NCBI GenBank assembly: GCA_030747075.1
Contig: JASLLL010000001.1
Span: 142,868 to 185,873 of the forward strand
Source: Gemmatimonadota bacterium
GTDB lineage: Bacteria > ARS69
DNA length: 43,006 nt
Reading direction: 5' to 3'
The position numbers and the translations under genes were made by a program. The notes under the pieces were generated by a model. It had not been told where the DNA came from, did not search any database, and worked only from the letters and a program-made list of their open reading frames with translations. Positions 7,906 to 15,804 of the stretch are shown here, piece by piece. Numbering within the stretch: the stretch's first letter is position 1; every line of letters starts with the position of its first letter.

Positions 7906-9153
7906 TCACGCACGCGCGCCATCCTGCCGCTCGATCCGCACACGCACGATGCGCTGCCGGTGCGTCCTGTCGATGACAAACCGCAACCCGTCGTGGTCCA
8001 CCACTTCCCCCTGCGAGGGTACCTTCCCGACGAGTTCATAGAGGAAGCCGCCGAGTGTGTCACTGTTTTCCGTGGGAAGGCGGAGGTTCAGCTCCTCGTT
8101 CAGGTCGTCCAGATCAATCTTGGCGGCCACTCGGAACGAACCATCCGACAGCGGTTCGAAGAGTTCTTCCTCGGTGTCGTACTCGTCCTGAATCTCCCCG
8201 ACGATCTCCTCCAGCACATCTTCCATCGTGACCATTCCGGAGGTGCCGCCGTACTCGTCGACCACGATCGCCAGGTGAGCGCGTCGTTCCTGAAACTCCC
8301 GGAGAAGTTCATCGATCCGCTTGGATTCCGGGACAAAGATCGCCGGTTGCATGGATTCCCGGGCCGCCGGGTCCGCGCCCGTGCTTTCTTCGCAGATGAG
8401 CTGCTTGACATGAACGACCCCCACGATCCGATCCACCGACTCTTCAAAGATCGGAATGCGCGAATGCCCGTGTTTCGAGACAAGTTCCAGAAGCTCCGAG
8501 CGCGGCGTGTCCGCCTCCGCCATGACCATGTCGATGCGAGGGACCATGACTTCCTTCGCGCTGGTGTCTCCAAACTCGAAGACGGAGTGCAGAAGTTCCC
8601 GCTTCTCCTCTTCCAGTCCGGCCGCGTCCTCCTGCTCCTCGGTCACCGCCTTGAGTTCCTCCATCTCGACCAGTTCCTCCGCCGCGTCGGCCGACAGTCT
8701 CCCCCCGATGCGATCCACCACCCGGGTGGCGGGCCGGAAGGCCCATTGGATGGCGGAGAAGGACCGGGCCAATCCCAGTGCCGCCGCTTCCGGCCGGGCA
8801 GAGGAAAGCGAGCGTGGGATCACCCGACCGACGATGCCCAGGAAGAGCCCGCCGGCCATCGTCGCGAAGAGGGCGGCAATGGGCGTCTCGGGGCGCCACG
8901 CCCCCACGGCCAGCGCCAGGCAGAAGACTCCCGCGCCCAGGAAGGTGCTCCCGGCCAGCGTGACCGTCAACACGATGCGCCGCGGGTGGCGCGTCAGATC
9001 CTGCACGCGTTCCGCGCGACCGTTCCCGCCATCGATCATGCGGCGCATCCGGGTCTCCGTCAGCGACAGGAGTGCCTGCTCCGCCGCGGAGACGACCCCC
9101 AGCAGTGCCGCAAAAACCACGAGCCCGAGCAGCCCGGCGAGCGCGGTCAGCAT
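7906..9153 (-). CDS. CNNM/CorC (HlyC)-type membrane protein with CBS pair
   Basis: This 415-residue protein has an N-terminal CNNM transmembrane domain (about 1-155, starting with LTALAGLLGLVVFAALLGVV) and a linker with FEFGDTSAKEVMVPR, a family hallmark. A CBS pair follows (about 200-320, with HSRIPIFEESVDRIVGVVHV and VDEYGGTSGMVTMEDVLEEI). The C-terminal CorC_HlyC domain (about 335-410) contains LGGFLYELVGKVPSQGE. Such proteins are linked to Mg2+/Co2+ efflux or homeostasis; the old haemolysin label is historical. Its ATG overlaps the stop of ybeY by 7 nt. Confidence 0.93.
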   Translation of the reverse strand: MLTALAGLLGLVVFAALLGVVSAAEQALLSLTETRMRRMIDGGNGRAERVQDLTRHPRRIVLTVTLAGSTFLGAGVFCLALAVGAWRPETPIAALFATMAGGLFLGIVGRVIPRSLSSARPEAAALGLARSFSAIQWAFRPATRVVDRIGGRLSADAAEELVEMEELKAVTEEQEDAAGLEEEKRELLHSVFEFGDTSAKEVMVPRIDMVMAEADTPRSELLELVSKHGHSRIPIFEESVDRIVGVVHVKQLICEESTGADPAARESMQPAIFVPESKRIDELLREFQERRAHLAIVVDEYGGTSGMVTMEDVLEEIVGEIQDEYDTEEELFEPLSDGSFRVAAKIDLDDLNEELNLRLPTENSDTLGGFLYELVGKVPSQGEVVDHDGLRFVIDRTHRQRIVRVRIERQDGARA

Positions 9154-9623
9154 GATGCGCTCCGCGACAGATACCGCTTCAAGTACTTCTCCTGACGGCG
9201 AAGCATCTTCCTGCGCGACTCCGGCGTGTCATGTTCATACCCCAGGACATGGAGCAACCCGTGAACGGCGACCCGCGCAATCTCTTCATCCGTTGCGCAG
9301 TGGTTCTCCGCGGCCTGTCGCCTTGTAACGGCTTCGCAGACATGGATCTCGCCCAGAACGCCGTGATTGAACGGTTCATCCAGATACGAGAAGGAGAGGA
9401 CATCCGTTTCGGAATCGACGCCACGGTATTCATGGTTCGTGCGCCGCATGACCGACGCGCTCACGAATGACACGGACACGGACCCGCCGGGCGCATTCTC
9501 GCCGGACAGCACGGCAAGCAGCGTTTCGCGGAATCGCCCGCGATCGACCCCGTAATCATGGCGAAGTCCGCGAACGGAGAGGGTGTGCTCCTCCCGAACG
9601 CGGCCGGGTGACGGAGGGTGCAG
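9147..9623 (-). CDS. ybeY: Endoribonuclease YbeY (16S rRNA 3'-end maturation)
   Basis: YbeY is a zinc-dependent endoribonuclease for 16S rRNA processing and ribosome quality control. The metal motif is HGLLHVLGYEHD, matching HGxLHLxGYDH, and the upstream block NHEYRGVDSETDVLSFSY is the family signature. The first ordinary start codon in frame is a GTG at 9512, but the YbeY N-terminal strand and helix (LSVRGLRHDYGVDRGRFRET) are encoded upstream of it. No ATG, GTG or TTG exists in frame between 9512 and the TGA at 9644-9642. I therefore use the in-frame CTG at 9623-9621, which gives 158 residues, a normal length. This start overlaps no good ribosome binding site and is uncertain; it lies just after the phoH stop, so coupling is possible. 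Confidence 0.85.
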   Translation of the reverse strand: MHPPSPGRVREEHTLSVRGLRHDYGVDRGRFRETLLAVLSGENAPGGSVSVSFVSASVMRRTNHEYRGVDSETDVLSFSYLDEPFNHGVLGEIHVCEAVTRRQAAENHCATDEEIARVAVHGLLHVLGYEHDTPESRRKMLRRQEKYLKRYLSRSASC

Positions 9624-9631
9624 TGAATCGT

Positions 9632-10681
9632 CTATTTCGAGTCACCGCCTTCCGATGGTGGCGAGTCTTCCGGTGCGGACCGCTTCCCCCGGGCATTCGG
9701 ATCCGTCCGTCCGTAGAACTCGTCGAACGCATGAATGATCTGCTGCACAAGATGATGCCGGACCACATCTTCCTCGCCGAACCGGGTGAAGCGAACCCCG
9801 CTCACCCCTCGAAGAATGTACCGGATCTTCAACAGCCCGGACTCCGAAGTGCGCACCAGATCAATCTGGGTGTCGTCTCCCGTGATGACCGCCTTTGAGT
9901 TCGTGCCGAGCCGCGTGAGGAACATCTTCATCTGCGGGAGCGTGGTGTTTTGCGCTTCGTCCAGAATCACGAAGGCGTTGTCCAGCGTGCGGCCCCGCAT
10001 GTACGCCAGCGGCGCAATCTCGATGGTCTCGTTCTCCAGCAACTTGCTCACGCGTGCCGACGGGATCATCTCGTGCAGCGCGTCATAGAGCGGGCGAAGA
10101 TACGGACCGACCTTCTCCGAAAAGTCCCCCGGAAGGTAGCCGAGGCTCTCGCCCGCCTCCACCGCCGGTCGAACCAGGAGGATGCGGTCCACCTCCCGTC
10201 GGTTCAGCGCCGAAAGCGCGGCCGCGACCGCCAGATAGGTCTTGCCGGTTCCCGCCGGACCCACCGCGAACACGAGGTCGTGCTCTTCCACCGCACGGAG
10301 ATACTCCGCCTGGTGGACGGTCTTCGGCCGGATGTCCTTGCGAAGCCCGAGGAAGGGCCGGACGGAACCCGCCCCGTTGAGCGATTCCAGCGCACTGCCG
10401 TTTCGGTCCCGGACCATGCGAACCGCATAGCGCACATCCGGCGCACTCACGAGGCGCCCGTCGCGCACGATCGACATGAGGTGGTCGAAGACCTCTGCCA
10501 GCGCGTCCACCTCCGGCGGGGTGCCCTCCAGCAGGATATCCGGCCCGCGTGCCACAATGGTGACATCGAACAGGTCCCGAAGGGCGCGAAGGTTGGAATC
10601 GTTCAGACCGAAGAGGCTGACGGGAGACAGATCACCCAGATGGATGCGTCGACCTTCGTCGGTCCCGGGTTGCTCGCTCAA
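9632..10681 (-). CDS. phoH: PhoH-like ATPase
   Basis: This 349-residue protein carries a P-loop (AVGPAGTGKTYLAVAAAL, about residue 138-155), Walker B (VILDEAQNTT), and the PhoH signatures RPAVEAGESLGYLPGD and ITGDDTQIDL. The N-terminal 100 residues contain a KH-like segment (LRDLFDVTIVARGPDILLEG) as in PhoL/YbeZ proteins, which act with YbeY in RNA metabolism. The start is TTG at 10681-10679, with GGGAGA 6 nt before it; the overlapping ATG is out of frame. It is the first gene of the run phoH-ybeY-CNNM-DUF502-mgtE-recO. Confidence 0.92.
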   Translation of the reverse strand: MSEQPGTDEGRRIHLGDLSPVSLFGLNDSNLRALRDLFDVTIVARGPDILLEGTPPEVDALAEVFDHLMSIVRDGRLVSAPDVRYAVRMVRDRNGSALESLNGAGSVRPFLGLRKDIRPKTVHQAEYLRAVEEHDLVFAVGPAGTGKTYLAVAAALSALNRREVDRILLVRPAVEAGESLGYLPGDFSEKVGPYLRPLYDALHEMIPSARVSKLLENETIEIAPLAYMRGRTLDNAFVILDEAQNTTLPQMKMFLTRLGTNSKAVITGDDTQIDLVRTSESGLLKIRYILRGVSGVRFTRFGEEDVVRHHLVQQIIHAFDEFYGRTDPNARGKRSAPEDSPPSEGGDSK

Positions 10682-10866
10682 TCATTCTCCCTGTGGTTCA
10701 CGGTCACGCAGTGGCACCGACACCCTTCTATCATCGGAGAGGAAAGGCGCCATTTCCAGCAAGTTCGACCGGGGGAGGGAGAGGTTGCTCGCTTTTCCGC
10801 AAATCTGCAAGAAAACGGCGTCCTCACGGCGAGGCCGCCCGCGGACGGCCCGAATCAACCGAAGAA

Positions 10867-10907
10867 GGGGCCGCACCCGCGGCACTTACGCCGACGGACG
10901 CGGCCCC
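10867..10907 (-). other. GC-rich hairpin in phoH leader, attenuator or terminator candidate
   Basis: GGGGCCGC (10867-10874) and GCGGCCCC (10900-10907) form a perfect 8-bp stem around a 25-nt loop that can itself pair GGC with GCC. On the minus strand the stem is followed by TTCTTCGG, a short pyrimidine-rich run. It could end readthrough from the LysM gene or act within the phoH leader. Confidence 0.35.
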
Positions 10908-10956
10908 TCAACCGGCGCCTCTGGCACCGGCGCTCCCCCTACGGGGTGCTGAAACC

Positions 10957-10985
10957 AGTGTACCCGCCTCCGGGGTCCAAATCAA
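10957..10985 (-). promoter_or_regulatory. Sigma70-like promoter candidate for phoH operon
   Basis: On the minus strand TTGATT (10985-10980) and TACACT (10962-10957) are separated by exactly 17 bp. The position, just after the hairpin that follows the LysM gene and upstream of phoH, is where the operon promoter is expected. Confidence 0.4.
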
Positions 10986-10987
10986 GA

Positions 10988-11008
10988 GGGGCGCGAACCA
11001 CGCGCCCC
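10988..11008 (-). terminator. Rho-independent terminator-like hairpin after LysM gene
   Basis: GGGGCGCG (10988-10995) and CGCGCCCC (11001-11008) form a perfect 8-bp stem with a 5-nt loop, 50 nt after the LysM gene stop. On the minus strand the stem is followed by TCTTGATTT, moderately U-rich. Confidence 0.55.
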
Positions 11009-11058
11009 CCGGTACTCATGGCCTTGTCGTCAGGACCGATGCGTCAGTCCCGCATGGC

Positions 11059-11751
11059 TTAGGGAATCGTGAGAACCATCCCAGGGTGAATCAGGTCCGG
11101 ATCGGAGATCTGGCCTCGATTCGCCTCGTAGAGAAGTTCCCATGCCGCCGCCGACCCGAGAACCTCCCAGTAGGCCGCGATCCGCTGAAGGCTCTCGCCT
11201 TCGATCACAACATGCGTATCCGGACTACCGCGGGGAATCGAAAACACCTGTCCCGGGAAGATCCGGTTCGGGTCGTCGATGCCATCCCGGTTGCCCCGGT
11301 AAATCCGCTTCCAGCGGTCTTCGCTCCCGTAGATTCGCTGCATCCCGGAAATGCGAATGAGGAAGTCGCCCGGCACCACCGTGTACGAACGCGGAAGCGC
11401 CTTCCGTTCCGCGAGCGCCGCCGCCAGTTCGGCCACCTCGCTCTCGGCCGCTTCGTTGGATGCGGTCAGCGCCGCCAGCTGGCTCTTCAACGCGGCCACA
11501 TCTTTGCCGACTCCCGGCATCGACGCGTTCGCCGCTTCGGCGTTGTCGTTCTGGATGTCGATCTCGCGACCAAGCGCCTCGCAGTATGCGGTCGCTTCGT
11601 CTCCCGAGAGATCCTTGTACTCCTCTTCCGTCAGGTAATCCGCCCCGGAGACATCCCAGGCGCGTGCGTCCGTTGCGGCAAAGCCTCCGCATACGAGAGC
11701 GCCCGCGACCAGCGCCGCCAGGAGTCCGAACTGCTTCGTGATTCGGTTCAT
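11059..11751 (-). CDS. Exported coiled-coil protein with two LysM domains
   Basis: This 230-residue protein has a signal peptide (about 1-31, hydrophobic LLAALVAGALVCGGFAA, cleavage near ARA-W). A segment of about 40 residues rich in Ala/Glu heptads follows (VAALKSQLAALTASNEAAES), a probable coiled coil. Two C-terminal LysM-type modules come last (about 122-170, SYTVVPGDFLIRISGM to IFPGQVFSIP; and about 180-230, HVVIEGESLQRIAAYW to LIHPGMVLTIP). LysM domains bind N-acetylglucosamine chains of peptidoglycan, so it probably sits in the periplasm on the cell wall. A GGAAAGGAG site precedes the ATG. The neighbouring gene upstream encodes a coiled-coil lipoprotein, so the two may form an envelope-tethering pair. 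Confidence 0.88.
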   Translation of the reverse strand: MNRITKQFGLLAALVAGALVCGGFAATDARAWDVSGADYLTEEEYKDLSGDEATAYCEALGREIDIQNDNAEAANASMPGVGKDVAALKSQLAALTASNEAAESEVAELAAALAERKALPRSYTVVPGDFLIRISGMQRIYGSEDRWKRIYRGNRDGIDDPNRIFPGQVFSIPRGSPDTHVVIEGESLQRIAAYWEVLGSAAAWELLYEANRGQISDPDLIHPGMVLTIP

Positions 11752-11779
11752 CTCGATCCTGCTCCTTTCCGGCGTCCGG

Positions 11780-12058
11780 TCAGTCTTCCAGTTTCTTGAG
11801 TTCCGTCTCGATCATCGCTTTCTGTTCCGCCAGCGACCGTGCCTTCTTCTTTTCCGCGACGACACGACCCTCCAGGTCTGTGCGCTGCGCGTTCAGTTCA
11901 TCCAGCCGGGATTGCGCGTTCGCGGCCTGGCTTGCGGCCGCGTCCACCGCCGAGATGTCCGTCTCGCACGGAGGGTTGCTCCCGCACCCGATGAGAACCG
12001 GCATGGTCCCGACGATCAGCGCCAGGAATAGTGCCGTGGAGAGAATTCTTGCGGTCAT
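11780..12058 (-). CDS. Small coiled-coil lipoprotein
   Basis: I chose the ATG at 12058 because AAAGGAGG lies 8 nt before it and it gives a clean signal peptide: MTARILSTALFLALIVGTMP, then the lipobox LIGC. The mature 65-70 residue protein is almost all heptad-like helix (DAAASQAANAQSRLDELNAQ and AEKKKARSLAEQKAMIETEL), reminiscent of Lpp-like outer membrane lipoproteins. It lies 28 nt upstream of the LysM gene on the same strand and should be co-transcribed with it. No family can be named with confidence. Confidence 0.8.
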   Translation of the reverse strand: MTARILSTALFLALIVGTMPVLIGCGSNPPCETDISAVDAAASQAANAQSRLDELNAQRTDLEGRVVAEKKKARSLAEQKAMIETELKKLED

Positions 12059-12179
12059 GCGTTCCGCCTCCTTTCGGTGATCCTGCCCGTCGTTCGGCCC
12101 CGGGGGCGCCTTGCACAAAGCGGCCGTGCCGGGAGCCTGAAACTCCGTGGGGGCAGACTCAAGGCAACCGCTCCCGTTG

Positions 12180-13985
12180 TCAAGCGGACCCGCTGTCCCC
12201 GGAGTCCGTCGAAGGAACCACGCGAATCCCGAGATCGCGAAGAAGATGTTCCTCCACCACAGAGGGAGATTCGTCCATGGGAGAGGTCGCCCGGTGGGTC
12301 TTCGGGAATGCGATCACATCCCGCAGCGACGAGCAACCCGTCATGAGCATGAGAATCCGGTCCAACCCGAGCGCAATCCCCCCATGCGGCGGGGCGCCGT
12401 AGTCGAAAGCACGCAGCAGGAATCCGAACCGCCGCTCCGCTTCTTCCGCGCCGACGCCGATGACGGAGAGCGCACGCTCCTGAAGATCACGCCGGTGGAT
12501 CCGGATGCTGCCCGAACCCAACTCCACGCCGTCCAGCACCAGGTCGTACAGTTTTCCGGTGGCGCGTCCCGGATCCTGATCCAGCGTCTCCACACATTCA
12601 TCGTGCGGCATGGTGAAGACATGGTGGCACGCGCTCCAGGGGCCGTCGCCTTCCCGCTCGAAAAGCGGGAACCGGTTGACCCACAAGAACGCGGGGGGTT
12701 TCCCTTTGGTCCACTCCCGCCGACGCCCCACCTCCCGGCGCACGAGATCCAGCGATGCGTGGACCACACCCTCCGGACCCGCGACGAACAGAAGAAGGTC
12801 TCCGCCGCGCGCCTCCGCACGCCCCAGCAGCGCGCCGGACACTCCATCGAAGAACTTCGAAATCCCGCCGGTGAGGTTTCCGCCATCGTCCACCTTCATC
12901 CAGGCGAGTCCTTTGGCGCCGCCGCCCGACGCCGTCTCCGCCAGTTCGTCGAGAATCCGTCGCGACCAGTCCGCGCCGCCCGGCACGCGGAAACCCTTCA
13001 TGCGCTCCCCGCGCTCCGCCACAGTGCGGAACAGGTCCGATGTCGATTCCGCGGCCAGATCCGCCGCTTCGAAAAACGCCGGGCCGCAGCGCGTGTCGGG
13101 CTTGTCGGAGCCGTACATCTCCATCGACTCCGCGTGAGTCAGCCGGGGAAAGGGCGTCTCCACTTCCACATCCAGCGCCTCCTTCCACAGGTGCGCCATG
13201 AGCCCTTCGACGAGGCCGTAGATGTCCTCCTCGTCGACAAAGCTCATCTCCAGATCGATCTGCGTGTGCTCGGGTTGCCGGTCGGCCCGGAGGTCTTCGT
13301 CGCGAAGGCAGCGCGCAAGCTGGAAGTACCGGTCGAACCCGGAGCACATGAGGATCTGCTTGTAGAGTTGCGGCGACTGCGGAAGCGCGTAGAACTGTCC
13401 CTGCTGGATTCGGCTCGGCACCAGGTAGTCGCGGGCGCCTTCCGGTGTGCGCTTCACGAGCATCGGGGTTTCGATCTCCAGAAACTCCCGCGAATCCAGA
13501 AAGCGGCGCGCCTCTGTGGACACGCGATGCCGAAGCGCAAACACACGCTGCAACCGCAAGCGCCGAAGATCGAGATAGCGATGCTTCAGGCGGAGTTCGT
13601 CCCCGGCTTCCGCCGCGCCTTCCACCTGGAACGGCAGTTCCGGCGCCGGGTTGACGACCGTCATCTCCTTCACGGCGACTTCCACCTTGCCGGTGGGCAT
13701 GTCCGCGTTCTCCGTGCCCGGCGCACGCGGTGTGACCACTCCCGCAGCGGACAGCACGAACTCGTTGCGCAACTTCCGGACAAGCTCCGCCATCCCCTCG
13801 TCCGCGTCTTCGCCTGCATGAACCACAAGCTGCACCACCCCGTACCGATCACGAAGGTCCACGAAGGTCATCCCGCCGTGATCGCGAACACGCTGCACCC
13901 ATCCGGCAAGACGCACTTCCTCGCCCGTGTGTTCCTCTCGCAGTTCCCCGCAGGTGTGTGTGCGCAGTTGCGTGCGAAGGGTCAT
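12180..13985 (-). CDS. aspS: Aspartyl-tRNA synthetase
   Basis: This 601-residue bacterial-type class IIb synthetase has an N-terminal OB anticodon-binding domain (about 1-105, with VRLAGWVQRVRDHGG and FVDLRDRYGVVQLV). The catalytic core has motif 1 (FLEIETPMLVKRTPEGARDY), motif 2 (YFQLARCLRDEDLRADRQPE) and motif 3 (GGIALGLDRILM). The bacterial GAD insertion lies between motifs 2 and 3 (about 280-420). It charges tRNA-Asp; whether it also misacylates tRNA-Asn cannot be settled by eye. Its ATG overlaps the hisS stop (ATGA). The presence of archaeal-type gatDE elsewhere in the window makes the tRNA-dependent amidation status of this organism interesting. Confidence 0.96.
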   Translation of the reverse strand: MTLRTQLRTHTCGELREEHTGEEVRLAGWVQRVRDHGGMTFVDLRDRYGVVQLVVHAGEDADEGMAELVRKLRNEFVLSAAGVVTPRAPGTENADMPTGKVEVAVKEMTVVNPAPELPFQVEGAAEAGDELRLKHRYLDLRRLRLQRVFALRHRVSTEARRFLDSREFLEIETPMLVKRTPEGARDYLVPSRIQQGQFYALPQSPQLYKQILMCSGFDRYFQLARCLRDEDLRADRQPEHTQIDLEMSFVDEEDIYGLVEGLMAHLWKEALDVEVETPFPRLTHAESMEMYGSDKPDTRCGPAFFEAADLAAESTSDLFRTVAERGERMKGFRVPGGADWSRRILDELAETASGGGAKGLAWMKVDDGGNLTGGISKFFDGVSGALLGRAEARGGDLLLFVAGPEGVVHASLDLVRREVGRRREWTKGKPPAFLWVNRFPLFEREGDGPWSACHHVFTMPHDECVETLDQDPGRATGKLYDLVLDGVELGSGSIRIHRRDLQERALSVIGVGAEEAERRFGFLLRAFDYGAPPHGGIALGLDRILMLMTGCSSLRDVIAFPKTHRATSPMDESPSVVEEHLLRDLGIRVVPSTDSGDSGSA

Positions 13986-15253
13986 TGTCCGCCTCCCTCC
14001 GGCCCCAGACTGTCGGCCAGTTCCGACAGCGGAACCTCCCGCTGCTCTCCCGTTTCCAGTTCCTTCACCGCGACGGCATGGCGCGTCGCCTCTTCTCCGC
14101 CGATCAGCACGACAAAGCGCGAACCACGCCGGTCGGCCGCCTTCATCTGCCGACCAATCCCGGCGCCGGAAAACGACACCTCCGCGCGCACGCCTTTCCG
14201 TCGAAGATCGCGTGCAAGCAAATGCGTGTCCGACCGCGCCTCGTCCCCGATCGCCACGAGAAACGCCGTCGGGCCTTCAGGCGAAGGCTCCCCCTTCGCG
14301 GCGTCCAGCACCATCGCCAGCCGCTCCAGCCCCAGCGCCCACCCGACGGCGGAGACCGGCGGCCCGCCCAACGCCTCCACGAGCCCGTCGTAGCGCCCCC
14401 CTCCGCATACGGTGGATTGCGCGCCGAGGCCTTCCGCTTGAATCTCAAATGTCGTGCGCGAGTAGTAGTCCAGTCCGCGAACCAGCGTCGGAACCACGCG
14501 GTACGCGATCCCCAGCGCATCCAGTTGCTCCTTCACCGCCGCAAAGTGCTCCGCGGAATCCTCGCCCAGGAAATCGAGAATGGACGGGGCTCCCTCCAGT
14601 GCTTTTCGCGTCTCCCGGTTCTTCGAGTCCAGCACGCGCAGAGGGTTGGTCTCAATGCGCCCGACACTGTCTTCGTCCAGCCGGTCCGCCACCGAACGAA
14701 GGAACTCCACCAACGCCTCGCGGTACCGCACGCGATCCTCGCCGTCTCCCAGCGAGTTCACCTCCACCACGAGATCCGAAAGCCCCACTTCGCGCAGGAA
14801 CTCACACGCGACAAGAACAGCTTCCGCATCCGCCATGGGGGAGGCCGTGTCGAGAATCTCCACCCCAAGCTGATGAAACTGACGCTGGCGGCCCTTCTGC
14901 GGGCGTTCGTATCGGAACATAGGCCCCGCGTACCAGAGCTTGTGCGGCATGGGCAGGCGACCGCGCATCCCGTGCTCCAGAAACGCCCGGGCGACACCCG
15001 CCGTGTTTTCGGGTCGCAGCGTCAACCGCTTTCCGGAGCGGCTCTCGAAGGTGTACATCTCCTTGCCGACGATATCCGTCGCGTCTCCCACTCCGCGCTC
15101 GAACAGTTCCGTGCTTTCGAAGACCGGCGTGCGAATCTCCTGAAAGCAGGCTGCTCCGAACACGCGGCGTGCCGCGGACTCCATTTCCTGCCACCGGGCA
15201 ATCCCCGGCGAAAGAAGATCACGAGTCCCGCGCGGTGCCGCAAACGCTGCCAA
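13982..15253 (-). CDS. hisS: Histidyl-tRNA synthetase
   Basis: This class IIa synthetase has motif 1 (FQEIRTPVFESTELF), motif 2 (FRYERPQKGRQRQFHQLGVE), the HisA signature (LVRGLDYYSRTTFE) and motif 3 (GWALGLERLAMVL), then the C-terminal anticodon-binding domain. I place the start at the TTG 15253-15251, which gives M-A-A-F-A-A-P-R-G-T-R-D, the normal HisRS N-terminus, with GGAG 7 nt upstream; a longer open frame upstream lacks homology. The protein is then 423 residues, typical of the family. It overlaps the end of the VanZ-like gene by 35 nt and is coupled to aspS. Confidence 0.95.
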   Translation of the reverse strand: MAAFAAPRGTRDLLSPGIARWQEMESAARRVFGAACFQEIRTPVFESTELFERGVGDATDIVGKEMYTFESRSGKRLTLRPENTAGVARAFLEHGMRGRLPMPHKLWYAGPMFRYERPQKGRQRQFHQLGVEILDTASPMADAEAVLVACEFLREVGLSDLVVEVNSLGDGEDRVRYREALVEFLRSVADRLDEDSVGRIETNPLRVLDSKNRETRKALEGAPSILDFLGEDSAEHFAAVKEQLDALGIAYRVVPTLVRGLDYYSRTTFEIQAEGLGAQSTVCGGGRYDGLVEALGGPPVSAVGWALGLERLAMVLDAAKGEPSPEGPTAFLVAIGDEARSDTHLLARDLRRKGVRAEVSFSGAGIGRQMKAADRRGSRFVVLIGGEEATRHAVAVKELETGEQREVPLSELADSLGPEGGGQ

Positions 15254-15659
15254 CGGACTTCTCCTCCCGACTGAAGTACCACCCTGCGGCCGCCCCGAGG
15301 GTGTCGGCCAGAAAATCGAACGGGTCCTGCTGCCTCCCCGGGACGAATCCCTGATAGAACTCGTCCAGCGCCCCCATGAGCGCACCGAAGAACAGCGTCC
15401 AGGCGAACGCCCGGCGCGGGGTCCACGCCTGACGATCGAAAGTCCCGCTCAGCAGCCAGCCGAACACAAAATACTCGCCGAAGTGCGCGAGTTTGTCGCG
15501 AATGGCGATGCCTTCGTGAGTCGTGCGAAGATCCTGAACGGACGACGCTCCCAGAATCACCGCCGCCCAGAGAAGGGGCGGAAGCCAGCCGGGAATGCGC
15601 CCTGGCCGTGATGCAGTCGACTCGGTAATGGCACGCCTCCGGGCCAGAGGGAGCCGCAT
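15219..15659 (-). CDS. VanZ-like membrane protein
   Basis: From the ATG at 15659 the protein has 146 residues with four hydrophobic segments. It carries the VanZ-family signatures DKLAHFGEYFVFGWLL (about 56-71), MGALDEFYQGFVPGRQ (about 94-109) and DPFDFLADTLGAAAG. The relatives of VanZ include a teicoplanin-resistance factor, but most family members, including this one, have no proven role. A longer frame reaches 15845 but its extra residues are Arg/Pro-rich and unlike coding sequence of the family. It overlaps hisS on the same strand and faces away from the TetR gene. Confidence 0.8.
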   Translation of the reverse strand: MRLPLARRRAITESTASRPGRIPGWLPPLLWAAVILGASSVQDLRTTHEGIAIRDKLAHFGEYFVFGWLLSGTFDRQAWTPRRAFAWTLFFGALMGALDEFYQGFVPGRQQDPFDFLADTLGAAAGWYFSREEKSVGSVCGTARDS

Positions 15660-15804
15660 CCCGGGGCCGGGGACGGATACCGGGCGCCTGGACGCGATGG
15701 GGCACACCGTGGCCGATCCCGGGCTATCGGGCAAGGGCGGAATCCGCTTCCCGGCTTTGCGGGCTGCGCCTAGGATACGAACGAGCGTTCGCCGGGAGGA
15801 AGCC

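Larger units (their letters stand above)
10682..11058. other. 377-bp intergenic leader upstream of phoH
   Basis: No convincing gene is present. The only minus-strand open frame that reaches phoH (10682-10885) is Arg/Pro-rich and matches nothing I recognise. The stretch holds, in transcription order on the minus strand, a terminator-like hairpin (11008-10988), a promoter candidate (10985-10957) and a second GC-rich hairpin (10907-10867). If the promoter is right, phoH mRNA has a structured 5' leader of about 270 nt. Confidence 0.5.

Noticed and set aside
6406-9195. 929-codon plus-strand open frame over mgtE, DUF502 and CNNM genes
   Set aside because: It crosses three clearly homologous minus-strand genes; composition (Arg, His, Gln) is that of a shadow frame.
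10900-11040. Possible tRNA-like sequence (GGGGTCCAAATC resembling a T-loop)
   Set aside because: No matching acceptor, D or anticodon stems at the right distances on either strand.
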